In this document: one piece after another, positions 53,944-63,979 of the stretch | Position numbering within the stretch: the stretch's first letter is position 1 | Layout of the letters: each line of letters starts with the position of its first letter | From: Flavobacterium sp. LC2016-01 | GTDB taxonomy: Bacteria; Bacteroidota; Bacteroidia; Flavobacteriales; Flavobacteriaceae | Assembly (NCBI RefSeq): GCF_009711135.1 | Contig: NZ_WMIC01000002.1 | Span: forward strand, 1-64,000 | Length of the DNA stretch: 64,000 bases | Reading direction: 5' to 3' | Made by a program: the position numbers and the translations under genes | The notes under the pieces: generated by a model | Seen by the model: the letters and a program-made list of their open reading frames with translations, nothing else | Databases searched by the model: none | What the model was told of the DNA's origin: nothing

Positions 53944-53951
53944 TATATTTG
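53944..53951 (+). promoter_or_regulatory. -7 box of the thiamine operon
   Basis: TATATTTG, exact TAnnTTTG match, just before the riboswitch. The expected -33 position falls in the arm of the upstream inverted repeat, without a clear TTG. Confidence 0.6.
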
Positions 53952-53956
53952 CTTCA

Positions 53957-54038
53957 CACTTTAGGGGTGTCTACAACTTGTAGGCTGAGATTTTACCCTC
54001 TGAACCTGATCTAGTTCATACTAGCGTAGGGAAAAGTA
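53957..54038 (+). ncRNA. TPP riboswitch (THI element)
   Basis: The conserved core is plain: GGGGTGTC, GGCTGAGA, ACCCTCTGAACCTGATC, and CTAGCGTAGGGAAAAGT, with ACTTT (53957)/AAAGT (54034) closing P1. It lies directly upstream of thiS and should repress the thi operon when thiamine pyrophosphate is high. A CGCAT/ATGCG hairpin (about 54052-54067) and CCTAAAG, complementary to the P1 region (54082), may form the switch. Confidence 0.95.
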
Positions 54039-54114
54039 AGATGACTTATGCGCGCATTTTTATGCGTAATTGTAGCCATTCCTAAAGTATAACTATATAC
54101 TAAACTTAGAAGGA

Positions 54115-54321
54115 ATGGAACTAAAAATCAACCAACAAACTAAACATTTCAATGCTGAATCGCTAAGCGTTCAATCATTGCTCGATCTCGAAATTCCGCA
54201 CAAACAAAACGGAATCGCCGTTGCTATTAACAACACCGTTGTTCCAAAAACCAAATGGAACGAATTCTTCGTACAAGAAACTGACGAAATTTTAATTATT
54301 TCTGCTACGCAGGGAGGTTAG
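54115..54321 (+). CDS. thiS: Sulfur carrier protein ThiS
   Basis: 68 residues, ubiquitin-like fold, ending in the required GG (SATQGG). ThiF adenylates the C-terminus and it then carries sulfur to ThiG for thiazole synthesis. First gene after the riboswitch. A repeat-containing 145-bp gap separates it from thiC. Confidence 0.95.
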   Translation: MELKINQQTKHFNAESLSVQSLLDLEIPHKQNGIAVAINNTVVPKTKWNEFFVQETDEILIISATQGG

Positions 54322-56290
<1,969 letters not shown>

Positions 56291-56354
56291 AAGAAAATAG
56301 AGCAAAGAATAAAGAATATAGAAAAATTAAGAATCTAGAAGAAAGAGGAAAGAT
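56291..56354 (+). other. Purine-rich spacer thiC-thiE-like
   Basis: Made of AAAGA/AAGAAT-like words (for example AGAGCAAAGAATAAAGAATA). No gene; another low-complexity spacer in the thi operon. Confidence 0.5.
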
Positions 56355-56966
56355 ATGATTGTCATTACAAATCCTTCTGCAATTGAAAATGAAATAGACA
56401 TTCTTCATTCTTTATTTGAAGAAGGTCTGTCTTTGCTCCATATTCGGAAACCTGATTTTTCTGAGTTGGAAATGGTGCAGTTTGTTCATCCGATAAAAAT
56501 GGAATTTAGATCAAAATTGGTTTTGCACAGTCATCATGATTTGGCTAAAGACTTTGGTATCAATCGAATTCATTTTTCTGAAAAAGAAAGAAAACATATT
56601 GATGACTATCCTGCAAGGTTTCCAAAACCTTGTAGGTATAATTCAACATCAACACATTCAATTGAAGATTTTAATTCTTTGGAAAATGGTTTTGATTATG
56701 CTTTTCTAAGCCCTGTTTTTAAAAGTATTTCCAAAAAAAATTATCTGCCCAAAACTGATTTATTCGAAGCCTTAAAATCAAGAACAAATTATAAAACAAA
56801 AGTGATCGCTTTAGGTGGAATTACTCCTGAAAACATTCAAGAAACGCTCAAAAATGGTTTTGATGATGTTGCACTTTTAGGAACAATTTGGAATGCCAAA
56901 AATCCATTAAAACAATTTAAATTATGTCAGCAAATCGTCCTTTCGTACTTACAATCGCAGGTTTAG
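56355..56966 (+). CDS. ThiE/TenI-family protein (probable thiazole tautomerase-like)
   Basis: 203 residues, TIM-barrel of the ThiE/TenI superfamily: LHIRKPDFSE, INRIHFSEKE, FLSPVFKSISKKNY, and IALGGITPENI. It lacks several residues of the true ThiE at 57669 (for example HLGLSD and IGLGPF), so a TenI-like thiazole tautomerase or accessory role is more likely. The coding sequence contains an in-frame palindrome (56610-56636) encoding about ARFPKPCR. It overlaps thiD by 43 nt. Confidence 0.82.
   Translation: MIVITNPSAIENEIDILHSLFEEGLSLLHIRKPDFSELEMVQFVHPIKMEFRSKLVLHSHHDLAKDFGINRIHFSEKERKHIDDYPARFPKPCRYNSTSTHSIEDFNSLENGFDYAFLSPVFKSISKKNYLPKTDLFEALKSRTNYKTKVIALGGITPENIQETLKNGFDDVALLGTIWNAKNPLKQFKLCQQIVLSYLQSQV
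56610..56636. repeat. Palindromic element inside the thiE-like gene
   Basis: CCTGCAAGGTTT (56610-56621), loop CCA, AAACCTTGTAGG (56625-56636): 12-bp stem with one G-T pair. Reads through in frame. Confidence 0.75.
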
Positions 56967-57676
56967 ATCCTTCTGGAGGTGCCGGTATTTTAGCTGACAT
57001 CAAAACATTTGAACAGCATAAAGTTACTGGTTTTGCCATTGCGACTGCTAATACTATTCAGACCGAAAATAAATTTTATGAAATCCAGTGGGTCAATTTA
57101 AGCTTTGTTATTCGATCTATTGAGACCTTTTTTCTAACCTATAAAATCAATGTGGTCAAAATTGGTATCGTTCCTTCTTTACATTATTTAAACCGAATTC
57201 TTTCGACCATAAAACTATTGTCACCAACGACCAAAATTGTTTGGGATCCTGTTTTAAAATCGACTACAAAATTCGAGTTTTTAAATATTGAAGATCGCTT
57301 AGATTTAAACAAAATCCTTTCAAAAATTGATTTGATTACGCCAAATTATATAGAAATTGAAAAATTACTTCCTGGTTTCATAAAAGATCATCTTTGGATT
57401 GATAATGAAACTTCTAGTGCAATTCTTTTAAAAGGCGGCCATAATTTAAATGAAGTTGGAAAGGATCAATTGTTTTTGAAAAACAAAATCATCGATTTAC
57501 TTCCAACTAATAAAAACTGTTCTGAAAAACATGGCTCAGGCTGTGTACTTTCTTCGGCAATCGCTTCCAATTTAGCCCTAAATCAAACTATTGAAGCAGC
57601 TTGTCAAAATGCTAAAATCTACATCGAAAAATACCTAAGTTCATCATCAACTTTAATAGGATATCATTATGTATAA
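56924..57676 (+). CDS. thiD: Hydroxymethylpyrimidine (phosphate) kinase ThiD
   Basis: 250 residues, ribokinase fold. Phosphorylates HMP and HMP-P to give HMP-PP for thiamine coupling. N-terminal LTIAGLDPSGGAGI and C-terminal HGSGCVLSSAIASNL (anion hole and catalytic region) are visible. It overlaps the previous gene by 43 nt and the next by 8 nt, so translation is likely coupled. No C-terminal fusion. Confidence 0.93.
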   Translation: MSANRPFVLTIAGLDPSGGAGILADIKTFEQHKVTGFAIATANTIQTENKFYEIQWVNLSFVIRSIETFFLTYKINVVKIGIVPSLHYLNRILSTIKLLSPTTKIVWDPVLKSTTKFEFLNIEDRLDLNKILSKIDLITPNYIEIEKLLPGFIKDHLWIDNETSSAILLKGGHNLNEVGKDQLFLKNKIIDLLPTNKNCSEKHGSGCVLSSAIASNLALNQTIEAACQNAKIYIEKYLSSSSTLIGYHYV

Positions 57677-58307
57677 AAAACTGCAATACATTTCACAGGG
57701 AAAAACAATAGAAGAACAATTATATAATATTCATCAGGCGCTTGATGCTGGCTGTGACTGGATACAACTGCGGTTTAAAAACCAAACTGCTAAAGATATT
57801 TTTACTTTGGCGGAAGCCGTAAAACTTTTATGCAACGAATACCAGGCGAAATTTATTGTAAACGACGATTTACATCTTGCGCAGAAAATTGATGCAGATG
57901 GAGTTCATCTTGGCCTTTCGGACATGAAAATTGACGAAGCAAGAGCTATTTTGGGCAATACAAAAATCATCGGCGGAACAGCCAATACTTTTGAAGATAT
58001 TGAAAACCATGTAAAAAATGGATGCAATTATATTGGTCTGGGGCCTTTTAGGTTTACAACTACAAAAGAAAAATTAAGTCCGATTTTAGGTTTATCCGGT
58101 TATTTTGAGATTCTTCAAAAAATGAAAAAAAACAAAATTGAAATTCCGGTTTATGCTATTGGTGGAATTACTTTAAAAGATGTCAGTCCGCTAATGGAAA
58201 CAGGAATTCATGGAATTGCCGTTTCCGGGATCATCACAGAAAGTCCAGAAAAGAAATTATTAATTCAACAATTAAACGAAAAATTATATGCAAACGTCAT
58301 TGTTTAA
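57669..58307 (+). CDS. thiE: Thiamine-phosphate synthase ThiE
   Basis: 212 residues. Couples HMP-PP with thiazole phosphate to form thiamine phosphate. Motifs: [49 protein letters not shown], and YAIGGIT. It overlaps thiD by 8 nt and thiG by 20 nt. This is the canonical ThiE, as distinct from the relative at 56355. Confidence 0.95.
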   Translation: MYKKLQYISQGKTIEEQLYNIHQALDAGCDWIQLRFKNQTAKDIFTLAEAVKLLCNEYQAKFIVNDDLHLAQKIDADGVHLGLSDMKIDEARAILGNTKIIGGTANTFEDIENHVKNGCNYIGLGPFRFTTTKEKLSPILGLSGYFEILQKMKKNKIEIPVYAIGGITLKDVSPLMETGIHGIAVSGIITESPEKKLLIQQLNEKLYANVIV

Positions 58308-59064
58308 TATTGGAGATAAAAGCTTCAAATCTCGTTTGTTTTTAGGAACTGGGAAATTTGGTTCGAACAAAGAAATGGAAACCGCCATTTTAGCGTCAGA
58401 AAGTGAATTGGTAACCGTTGCCCTAAAACGCATCGATTTGGAAACCGATACTGATGCTATTTTATCACATTTAAAACATCCGAATATTAATTTACTGCCA
58501 AATACTTCTGGCGCAAGAAATGCAAAAGAAGCTGTTTTTGCAGCACAATTGGCCCGAGAAGCATTAGAGACAAATTGGGTAAAACTAGAAATTCACCCTG
58601 ATCCAAAATACTTAATGCCGGATCCAATTGAAACTTTAAAAGCGACTGAAGAATTAGCGAAACTTGGTTTTATAGTACTTCCTTACATTCATGCTGATCC
58701 TGTTTTGTGCAAACATCTGGAAAGCGCAGGAACTTCGGCCGTTATGCCTTTGGGTTCGCCAATTGGAAGCAATAAAGGTTTGAAAACTATTGATTTTTTA
58801 GAAATTATTATTGAGCAAAGCAATGTTCCTGTTATTATTGACGCCGGAATTGGCGCTCCGTCTGACGCTGCAAAAGCAATGGAAATTGGTGCCGATGCTG
58901 TTTTGGTAAACACTGCAATTGCTGTAGCCGGAAATCCAAAATTAATGGCCGAAGCTTTTAAAGAAGCTGTAATAGCAGGAAGAAAAGCATTCGAAGCCAA
59001 AGTTGCTCATCAACACAACTATGCTGTTGCTTCAAGTCCTTTGACTTCATTTTTATATGACTAA
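58288..59064 (+). CDS. thiG: Thiazole synthase ThiG
   Basis: 258 residues, TIM barrel. Makes the thiazole phosphate from deoxyxylulose phosphate, dehydroglycine and ThiS thiocarboxylate. Signatures: [20 protein letters not shown] (Schiff-base Lys region), [14 protein letters not shown], and [12 protein letters not shown]. It overlaps thiE by 20 nt. In most relatives thiH follows directly; here a GxxExxY gene with repeats intervenes. Confidence 0.96.
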   Translation: MQTSLFNIGDKSFKSRLFLGTGKFGSNKEMETAILASESELVTVALKRIDLETDTDAILSHLKHPNINLLPNTSGARNAKEAVFAAQLAREALETNWVKLEIHPDPKYLMPDPIETLKATEELAKLGFIVLPYIHADPVLCKHLESAGTSAVMPLGSPIGSNKGLKTIDFLEIIIEQSNVPVIIDAGIGAPSDAAKAMEIGADAVLVNTAIAVAGNPKLMAEAFKEAVIAGRKAFEAKVAHQHNYAVASSPLTSFLYD

Positions 59065-59071
59065 TTTTTAA

Positions 59072-59148
59072 TCTCTCGCAGATTTAGCAGATTGAACAGA
59101 TTTATTTGATTTAAAATACGAAAAATAATCTGCCAAATCTGTGAGAGA
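59072..59148. repeat. Inverted AATCTGC-word repeat upstream of the GxxExxY gene
   Basis: TCTCTCGCAGATTTAGCAG (from 59072, arm to 59093) and its reverse complement at 59127-59148, with two mismatches in 22 bp. It starts 8 bp after the thiG stop. The same AATCTGC words recur right after the GxxExxY gene (59586-59615). Confidence 0.75.
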
Positions 59149-59209
59149 ACATTCTATTAAAAAGTAAGAAATTTCGTTAAATTTGATTCAAAAGAATCAA
59201 ATCAAAAGT

Positions 59210-59587
59210 ATGTCAGAAAATGAAATTTCATATAAAGTCAGAGGAGCAATTTTTAAAGTATATAACAATCTAGGTCCTGGGTTATTAGAATCGGTGTATG
59301 AAAGTGCCCTTTATTATCAATTAAAAAAAGATGGATTAACAGTAATTAAACAAATTGATTTACCAGTTAAATATGATGAAATTTATTTAGACATAACTTT
59401 TAGACTAGATATTTTAGTGGAAAACAAAGTAATTATAGAACTAAAATCAGTAGAAGAGATAAAGTCTATTCACTTTAAACAATTAAATACTTATTTAAAA
59501 TTAACTAATAAAAGACTTGGATTGTTGGTCAATTTCAACTGCTCTAATATTCTTGAAAATATCCATCGCGTAGTTAATAAAATTTAA
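59210..59587 (+). CDS. GxxExxY family protein (PD-(D/E)XK-like)
   Basis: 125 residues from the ATG at 59210 (MSENEIS); a TTG at 59183 is less likely. The defining GPGLLESVYESAL motif (about 25-37) and a nuclease-like core with FRLDILVENKVIIELKSV (D...ExK) are clear. The family has no settled function. It is not a thiamine gene, yet it interrupts thiG-thiH. AATCTGC word repeats flank it on both sides, the right one starting at the stop codon, so it looks like a mobile or repeat-associated insertion. Confidence 0.88.
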   Translation: MSENEISYKVRGAIFKVYNNLGPGLLESVYESALYYQLKKDGLTVIKQIDLPVKYDEIYLDITFRLDILVENKVIIELKSVEEIKSIHFKQLNTYLKLTNKRLGLLVNFNCSNILENIHRVVNKI

Positions 59588-59615
59588 TCTGTATGATCTG
59601 CAAAATCTGCGGGAA
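59586..59615. repeat. AATCTGC-word repeat downstream of the GxxExxY gene
   Basis: AATCTG, GATCTGC, AAATCTGCGGGA in tandem (59586-59615), beginning at the last two bases of the stop codon. Same word family as the arms at 59072-59148. Confidence 0.7.
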
Positions 59616-59628
59616 ACAAAATAAAAAA

Positions 59629-60750
59629 ATGAACACATTCAAATCTATTTTCGAGCAATATAATTGGGATAACATTCAAACCAAAATATACGAAACGACT
59701 TCAAAAGATATTGAGCGGACTTTGGCTAAAACCAAATACAATCTCGACGATTTTTTAGTTTTGATTTCTCCTGTTGCTCAAAACTATTTAGAAGAAATGG
59801 CGCAGAAATGCCATGAAATTACCAAGAAACGTTTCGGAAAAACAATCCAAATGTATGCGCCATTATATTTAAGCAACGAATGTCAAAACATTTGTACCTA
59901 TTGCGGATTTAGTTTAGACAATAAAATCAAACGAAAAACACTAACCGATGCAGAAATAAAACTCGAGGTTGAAGCTTTAAAAAATACAGGTTTTGATCAT
60001 GTTTTATTGGTGACTGGCGAAGCAAATTATACGGTAAATATCAATTATTTTCTGAATGCCATTGCTTTAATCCGGGAAGAATTTTCGATTATTTCTGTTG
60101 AAGTACAGCCACTTTCTACAGAAGATTATCAGCGTCTGCATGATGCTGGAGTTTACTCCGTTTTAGTTTATCAGGAAACGTATCATCAGGAAGTTTACAA
60201 AAAATATCACACGAAAGGCAAGAAATCAAATTTTGATTATAGACTGGAAACTCCAGACCGCATAGGAACTGCCGGAATACATAAAATTGGTTTGGGTGTT
60301 TTATTAGGTTTGGAAGATTGGCGAACGGACAGTTTTTTTAACGCTTTGCATTTGGATTATCTTCAAAAGAAATATTGGCAGACGAAATATTCCGTTTCGT
60401 TTCCGCGTCTCCGTCCCGCTGAAGGCATTATCGAACCCAATTTTATTATGGATGATAAAGATTTGACACAATTGATTTGTGCGTATCGTTTGTGGAATGA
60501 AGATTTGGAGATATCAATTTCGACCAGAGAAAATGAAAAGTTTAGAAACAATATTATTCCAATTGGCGTTACAAGTATGAGTGCGGGATCAAAGACAAAT
60601 CCGGGTGGTTATGTTGTTGATCCACAGTCTTTGGAACAATTTGAAATCAGTGATGAACGCTCTGCCGCAGAAATTTCAAAAATTATAAAAAGCAAAGGTT
60701 ACGAACCCGTTTGGAAGGATTGGGACCTAGCATATAGTCAAAAGTTGTAA
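59629..60750 (+). CDS. thiH: 2-iminoacetate synthase ThiH
   Basis: 373 residues from the ATG at 59629 (MNTFKSIF); an upstream ATG at 59593 lies within repeat words and would add a cysteine-rich fake start. Radical SAM tyrosine lyase that provides dehydroglycine to ThiG. The SAM cluster motif CQNICTYCGFS (Cx3Cx2C, about 85-95) and GLGVLLGLEDWR are present. The ThiH (not ThiO glycine oxidase) route implies the oxygen-sensitive pathway. Confidence 0.95.
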   Translation: MNTFKSIFEQYNWDNIQTKIYETTSKDIERTLAKTKYNLDDFLVLISPVAQNYLEEMAQKCHEITKKRFGKTIQMYAPLYLSNECQNICTYCGFSLDNKIKRKTLTDAEIKLEVEALKNTGFDHVLLVTGEANYTVNINYFLNAIALIREEFSIISVEVQPLSTEDYQRLHDAGVYSVLVYQETYHQEVYKKYHTKGKKSNFDYRLETPDRIGTAGIHKIGLGVLLGLEDWRTDSFFNALHLDYLQKKYWQTKYSVSFPRLRPAEGIIEPNFIMDDKDLTQLICAYRLWNEDLEISISTRENEKFRNNIIPIGVTSMSAGSKTNPGGYVVDPQSLEQFEISDERSAAEISKIIKSKGYEPVWKDWDLAYSQKL

Positions 60751-60845
60751 AATCGAAAGTCATAAAGTCCAAAACTTGACTTTAATCTTTCATTTATAAC
60801 TTTTCACTTTCGACTTTCGACTTTCAAACTTTAAGACTAAAAAAA
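60751..60845. repeat. AAAGTC-word inverted repeat between thiH and thiF
   Basis: Left words ATCGAAAGTCATAAAGTC (60752-60769) face CACTTTCGACTTTCGACTTT (60806-60825). An imperfect inverted module filling the 95-bp spacer; no gene. Confidence 0.6.
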
Positions 60846-61556
60846 ATGAGCATTATCAAGGAATTCCTTCGTTACAACAGACAAACTATTCTTCCTGAAA
60901 TTGGCGATGAAGGTCAGGAAAAACTAAAAAAAGCACGAGTTTTAGTAATTGGTGCCGGTGGTCTGGGCTGTCCTATTTTACAATATATTGCCACTGCCGG
61001 CGTTGGTTTTATCGGAATTATGGATTTTGACAGCGTTGAAATTCATAATCTTCACCGACAAATATTATATACCGAAAATGAAATTGGCCAGCAAAAAGCA
61101 ATCGTGGCAAAAGATGTTGTTTCAAAATTAAACCCGCTTATTGAAGCAGTTGCGATTACTGAAAAATTAACTTCAGAAAATGCTTCGCAAATTATTGCGC
61201 AATATGACATCATTGTGGACGGTTCAGATAATTTTACAACACGTTATTTGGTCAATGATACATGCGTTCAACTCAACAAATCCTTGGTTTACGGAAGTAT
61301 TTTGAAATTTGAAGGTCAGATTGCAGTTTTTAATCATAATGGAAGTAAAAACCTTCGAGATTTATTTCCTGAAATGCCCGATCCAAAAGATGTTCCGAAT
61401 TGTAATTTGAATGGCGTTTTAGGAACGCTTCCCGGAATTATTGGTAATATGATGGCACATGAAACACTTAAAGTAATTTTGGAATTACCTTCCTTAAAAA
61501 ATGAACTTATAATTTTTAATACGCTGAATTGGAATTTTACAAAACTGAATTTCTAG
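60846..61556 (+). CDS. thiF: ThiF/MoeB-family E1-like adenylyltransferase
   Basis: 236 residues. Adenylates the C-terminal glycine of ThiS. Rossmann motif VIGAGGLGCPILQYIATAG (about 33-51), ADP-binding DFDSVEIHNLHRQ, and DGSDNFTTRY with VYGS. The usual pairs of zinc-binding CxxC are not visible; only PNC (about 182) of that region remains. Last gene of the thi operon; its stop overlaps the stop of the convergent MOSC gene. ThiF is preferred over MoeB from context. Confidence 0.9.
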   Translation: MSIIKEFLRYNRQTILPEIGDEGQEKLKKARVLVIGAGGLGCPILQYIATAGVGFIGIMDFDSVEIHNLHRQILYTENEIGQQKAIVAKDVVSKLNPLIEAVAITEKLTSENASQIIAQYDIIVDGSDNFTTRYLVNDTCVQLNKSLVYGSILKFEGQIAVFNHNGSKNLRDLFPEMPDPKDVPNCNLNGVLGTLPGIIGNMMAHETLKVILELPSLKNELIIFNTLNWNFTKLNF

Positions 61557-62347
61557 AATACAAGAACGTCTCCAACCTTAATATTTCCAGCATTCAAACT
61601 CACAATATTGGTTCCGAATAGAACCGAATTGTCTACATTTCTGTATTTGCTTAACGTTTTTAACGGTTCTTTTTTCAAACGCCCATTTTCCGGATCATTA
61701 TTAACCATAACACATCTTCCGCAGGGTTTTATGTTTTTAAATTGAACCTCTCCAATTGTAAAAGTATTAAAATCATCTTCTTCATGAGGATTTTCAGTGC
61801 TTACTACAATGTTTGGACGAAACCTTTTTATTGTGATTTTCTCATCCAATTTATCATTCAAAAAATCAAGGCTTTTTGACCCAATTAATAAATAAGGATA
61901 ACCGTCTGCCAGACTCACATTAAAAGTCTCTTTTAGTCTAGAGCTTTCGTGTTTACGAGCTCCATTTTTAAGTATTTTGACTAATTTACATTCAAAACCT
62001 AAGTGCCGGCTGAACCATTTTGATGTTTCATGATTCACCTCAACAACTTCACTTTTATCATCCCAAACATTAACCGCTAACGAATTTTCTAAATGTTCAT
62101 CAATAGAAAATTCATGCTTTTGATTTTCAAAAGTAATACTGATTTTCCCATCTGAAATCTGAGGATAAAACTGACTCATAATTCGATGTTCTCTTTGTGT
62201 TATCATTTGATTCTCTGCATCAATCAACATCCATCTTCGGTCGTTTTCAAAACCCATTTCTTCAGCTAATGCAGCTTCACAGCTTATTCCTGCCAAACTT
62301 TTTATCGGATAAATATAGATTTCTTTTACACTGTAAATTACACTCAT
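61553..62347 (-). CDS. MOSC-domain protein
   Basis: 264 residues: N-terminal MOSC beta-barrel (1-120, YIYPIKSLAGISCE, DRRWMLID) and C-terminal MOSC domain with FRPNIVV and the conserved KPCGRCVM cysteine region (about 215-222). Relatives include the mitochondrial amidoxime-reducing component and YiiM/YcbX, which bind Mo cofactor. It is expected to act as a molybdoenzyme reductase, without a fused ferredoxin here. One base after aat; convergent with thiF. Confidence 0.9.
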   Translation of the reverse strand: MSVIYSVKEIYIYPIKSLAGISCEAALAEEMGFENDRRWMLIDAENQMITQREHRIMSQFYPQISDGKISITFENQKHEFSIDEHLENSLAVNVWDDKSEVVEVNHETSKWFSRHLGFECKLVKILKNGARKHESSRLKETFNVSLADGYPYLLIGSKSLDFLNDKLDEKITIKRFRPNIVVSTENPHEEDDFNTFTIGEVQFKNIKPCGRCVMVNNDPENGRLKKEPLKTLSKYRNVDNSVLFGTNIVSLNAGNIKVGDVLVF

Positions 62348-62348
62348 T

Positions 62349-62993
62349 TTACTTACTTTTTAAAATAGACATAAATTCGTCACGATCAATTTCGCGACAG
62401 CCTAAACTTTCTAAATGCGGATTATAAACCTGACAATCTAGCAATTTGTAATTTTCTTTTTGCAAATATAAAGCTAAAGCAATAAAAGCGACCTTCGACG
62501 CATTTGAAACTTTAGAAAACATACTTTCTCCACAAAAAATATTTTCTTTCCCCAAATCAATTCCATAGAGACCACCAACCAACTTTTCGTCCTGCCAAAC
62601 CTCAACCGATTTTGCAATTCCTTCTTCATTTAGTTTGCAATATGCATCGATCATTTCGTTGGAAATCCAGGTTCCGCTTTGCCCATCGCGTTTTATCTGC
62701 TGGCAATTAGAAATAACTTCTTTGAAATTTTTATTGTAAGTAACTTTAAACATTTTCCGATTCAGAATATTTCGCATGCTTTTGGATATTACCAATTCAT
62801 CCAGAAACAATACCATTCGAGGATCTGGCGCCCACCAAAGTATTGGTTCTCCTTCATTAAACCATGGAAAAATACCGCTGTTATAAGCAAGTTTTAAACG
62901 TTCTGAACTTAAATCGCCACCAATTGCCAGAACGCCTTCTTCATCGGCTTCGGTTACTGGAGGAAAAAATAAATCTTCGAATAGATAATGCAT
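62349..62993 (-). CDS. aat: Leucyl/phenylalanyl-tRNA-protein transferase
   Basis: 214 residues. Adds Leu or Phe to N-terminal Lys/Arg of proteins, creating an N-degron for ClpS-ClpAP. Conserved FPWFNEG, WWAPDPRMVL, GGLYGIDLG, and FCGESMFS are all visible. Cotranscribed with the MOSC gene one base downstream. Preceded by a repeat element at 63011-63164. Confidence 0.96.
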   Translation of the reverse strand: MHYLFEDLFFPPVTEADEEGVLAIGGDLSSERLKLAYNSGIFPWFNEGEPILWWAPDPRMVLFLDELVISKSMRNILNRKMFKVTYNKNFKEVISNCQQIKRDGQSGTWISNEMIDAYCKLNEEGIAKSVEVWQDEKLVGGLYGIDLGKENIFCGESMFSKVSNASKVAFIALALYLQKENYKLLDCQVYNPHLESLGCREIDRDEFMSILKSK

Positions 62994-63010
62994 ATTTTAA
63001 AAAAATCAAA

Positions 63011-63164
63011 TTTTAAATTCCAAATTCCAAACGTGGAGGAAAACCTTTGTCAAAGTTTTGAACTTTGACAAAGGTCTCATAATAGCGATTTTCAATCTTT
63101 CAACAAAAAAACAAAATTCCAAACTCCAATTCATTCAACTGAATTTGGAATTTGGAATTTAAAA
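63011..63164. repeat. Nested inverted-repeat element between aat and the DUF3127 gene
   Basis: Perfect 21-bp outer arms 63011-63031 and 63144-63164 (core AAATTCCAAATTCCAAA). Inside, a perfect 14-bp hairpin CCTTTGTCAAAGTT/AACTTTGACAAAGG (63044-63074, loop TTG), possibly also a terminator. No ORF. The outer words match those at 48146 and 54338. Confidence 0.8.
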
Positions 63165-63183
63165 TATTGAAATTTCTAATCTC

Positions 63184-63555
63184 TTAGAAAGGTAAATCGT
63201 CTGGTTCGTCTTCGTTAATGCTAGCTGCTGGAGCAAATGTTTCTGCTGCTGGCATTGGAGCTCCTTGTGCTGGACCTTCTGGAGCTAATCTTTCGATTCT
63301 CCAACCTTGAATACTGTTAAAATATCTAGTTTCACCTTGTGGGTTAACCCATTCTCTTCCTCTTAAATTGATAGAAACTTTTACTGCTTCACCTTGCTTA
63401 TAGCTGCTTAATAAATCGCATTTATCTTGTGTAAATTCGATTAAAATGTGCTGTGGATACTGTTCATCTGTAGTAACTACTAATTCTCTTTTTTTGAATG
63501 CAGCACTAACTTGTTGCTCAGGATTAACCACTTTTACTTTTCCTATAACTTCCAT
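63184..63555 (-). CDS. DUF3127-domain protein
   Basis: 123 residues. The N-terminal about 90 residues match DUF3127 (KVKVVNPEQQVSAAFKKREL, VSINLRGREW, RYFNSIQGWRIE), an OB-fold-like family common in Bacteroidota and sometimes compared with single-stranded DNA-binding proteins. The tail is Pro/Ala-rich and ends in an acidic DEPDDLPF, much like the acidic tip of SSB; this similarity is suggestive only. 31 bp after the gene at 63587. Confidence 0.85.
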   Translation of the reverse strand: MEVIGKVKVVNPEQQVSAAFKKRELVVTTDEQYPQHILIEFTQDKCDLLSSYKQGEAVKVSINLRGREWVNPQGETRYFNSIQGWRIERLAPEGPAQGAPMPAAETFAPAASINEDEPDDLPF

Positions 63556-63586
63556 CTTCGTCTATAATTAATTATTGTTTCTTTTC

Positions 63587-63979
63587 TTATTTCTTAGCTA
63601 AAAGCACTTTCCAAGCCGATTCAATATCGTCATTATTCAGATATTTTTTGGCTTCTAAATGTACTTTTTCCTGATCATCTGAGCTCAAAACCCCTTTCAC
63701 AGAAAAATTTTCTTTCACAAATATACTAACTTCTTCCATTGTAGGCAAGGCCTCAATATTTCCTAGTTTGCCGAGGTCATTTCCAGTAAAAACGGGGCTT
63801 TCCTTGATGAAATTCGGAATTACATCTACACCTACACCAAGAGTTGTCAACGGTTTTGGCACTTCAAAAAGTCCTTGATTAGATCTTGAATACCAGTCTT
63901 TTCCCAACCTTGAAACCAAATCAATTTTATGCTGGTCGATTGCTCCATTTTCATCTAAAATTGACTCATGAATATGCAT
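63587..63979 (-). CDS. Uncharacterised small protein
   Basis: 130 residues from the ATG at 63979 (MHIHESILDENG); a GTG at 63988 is an alternative. No signal peptide, membrane helix or cysteine. The central segment PLTTLGVGVDVIPNFIKES is distinctive but I do not recognise the family. Probably cotranscribed with the DUF3127 gene. The upstream gene, if any, lies outside the window. Confidence 0.7.
   Translation of the reverse strand: MHIHESILDENGAIDQHKIDLVSRLGKDWYSRSNQGLFEVPKPLTTLGVGVDVIPNFIKESPVFTGNDLGKLGNIEALPTMEEVSIFVKENFSVKGVLSSDDQEKVHLEAKKYLNNDDIESAWKVLLAKK

Noticed and set aside
59593..59628. Extended ThiH N-terminus with CxxC
   Set aside because: The added residues are encoded by the AATCTGC word repeat; the conserved protein starts at 59629.
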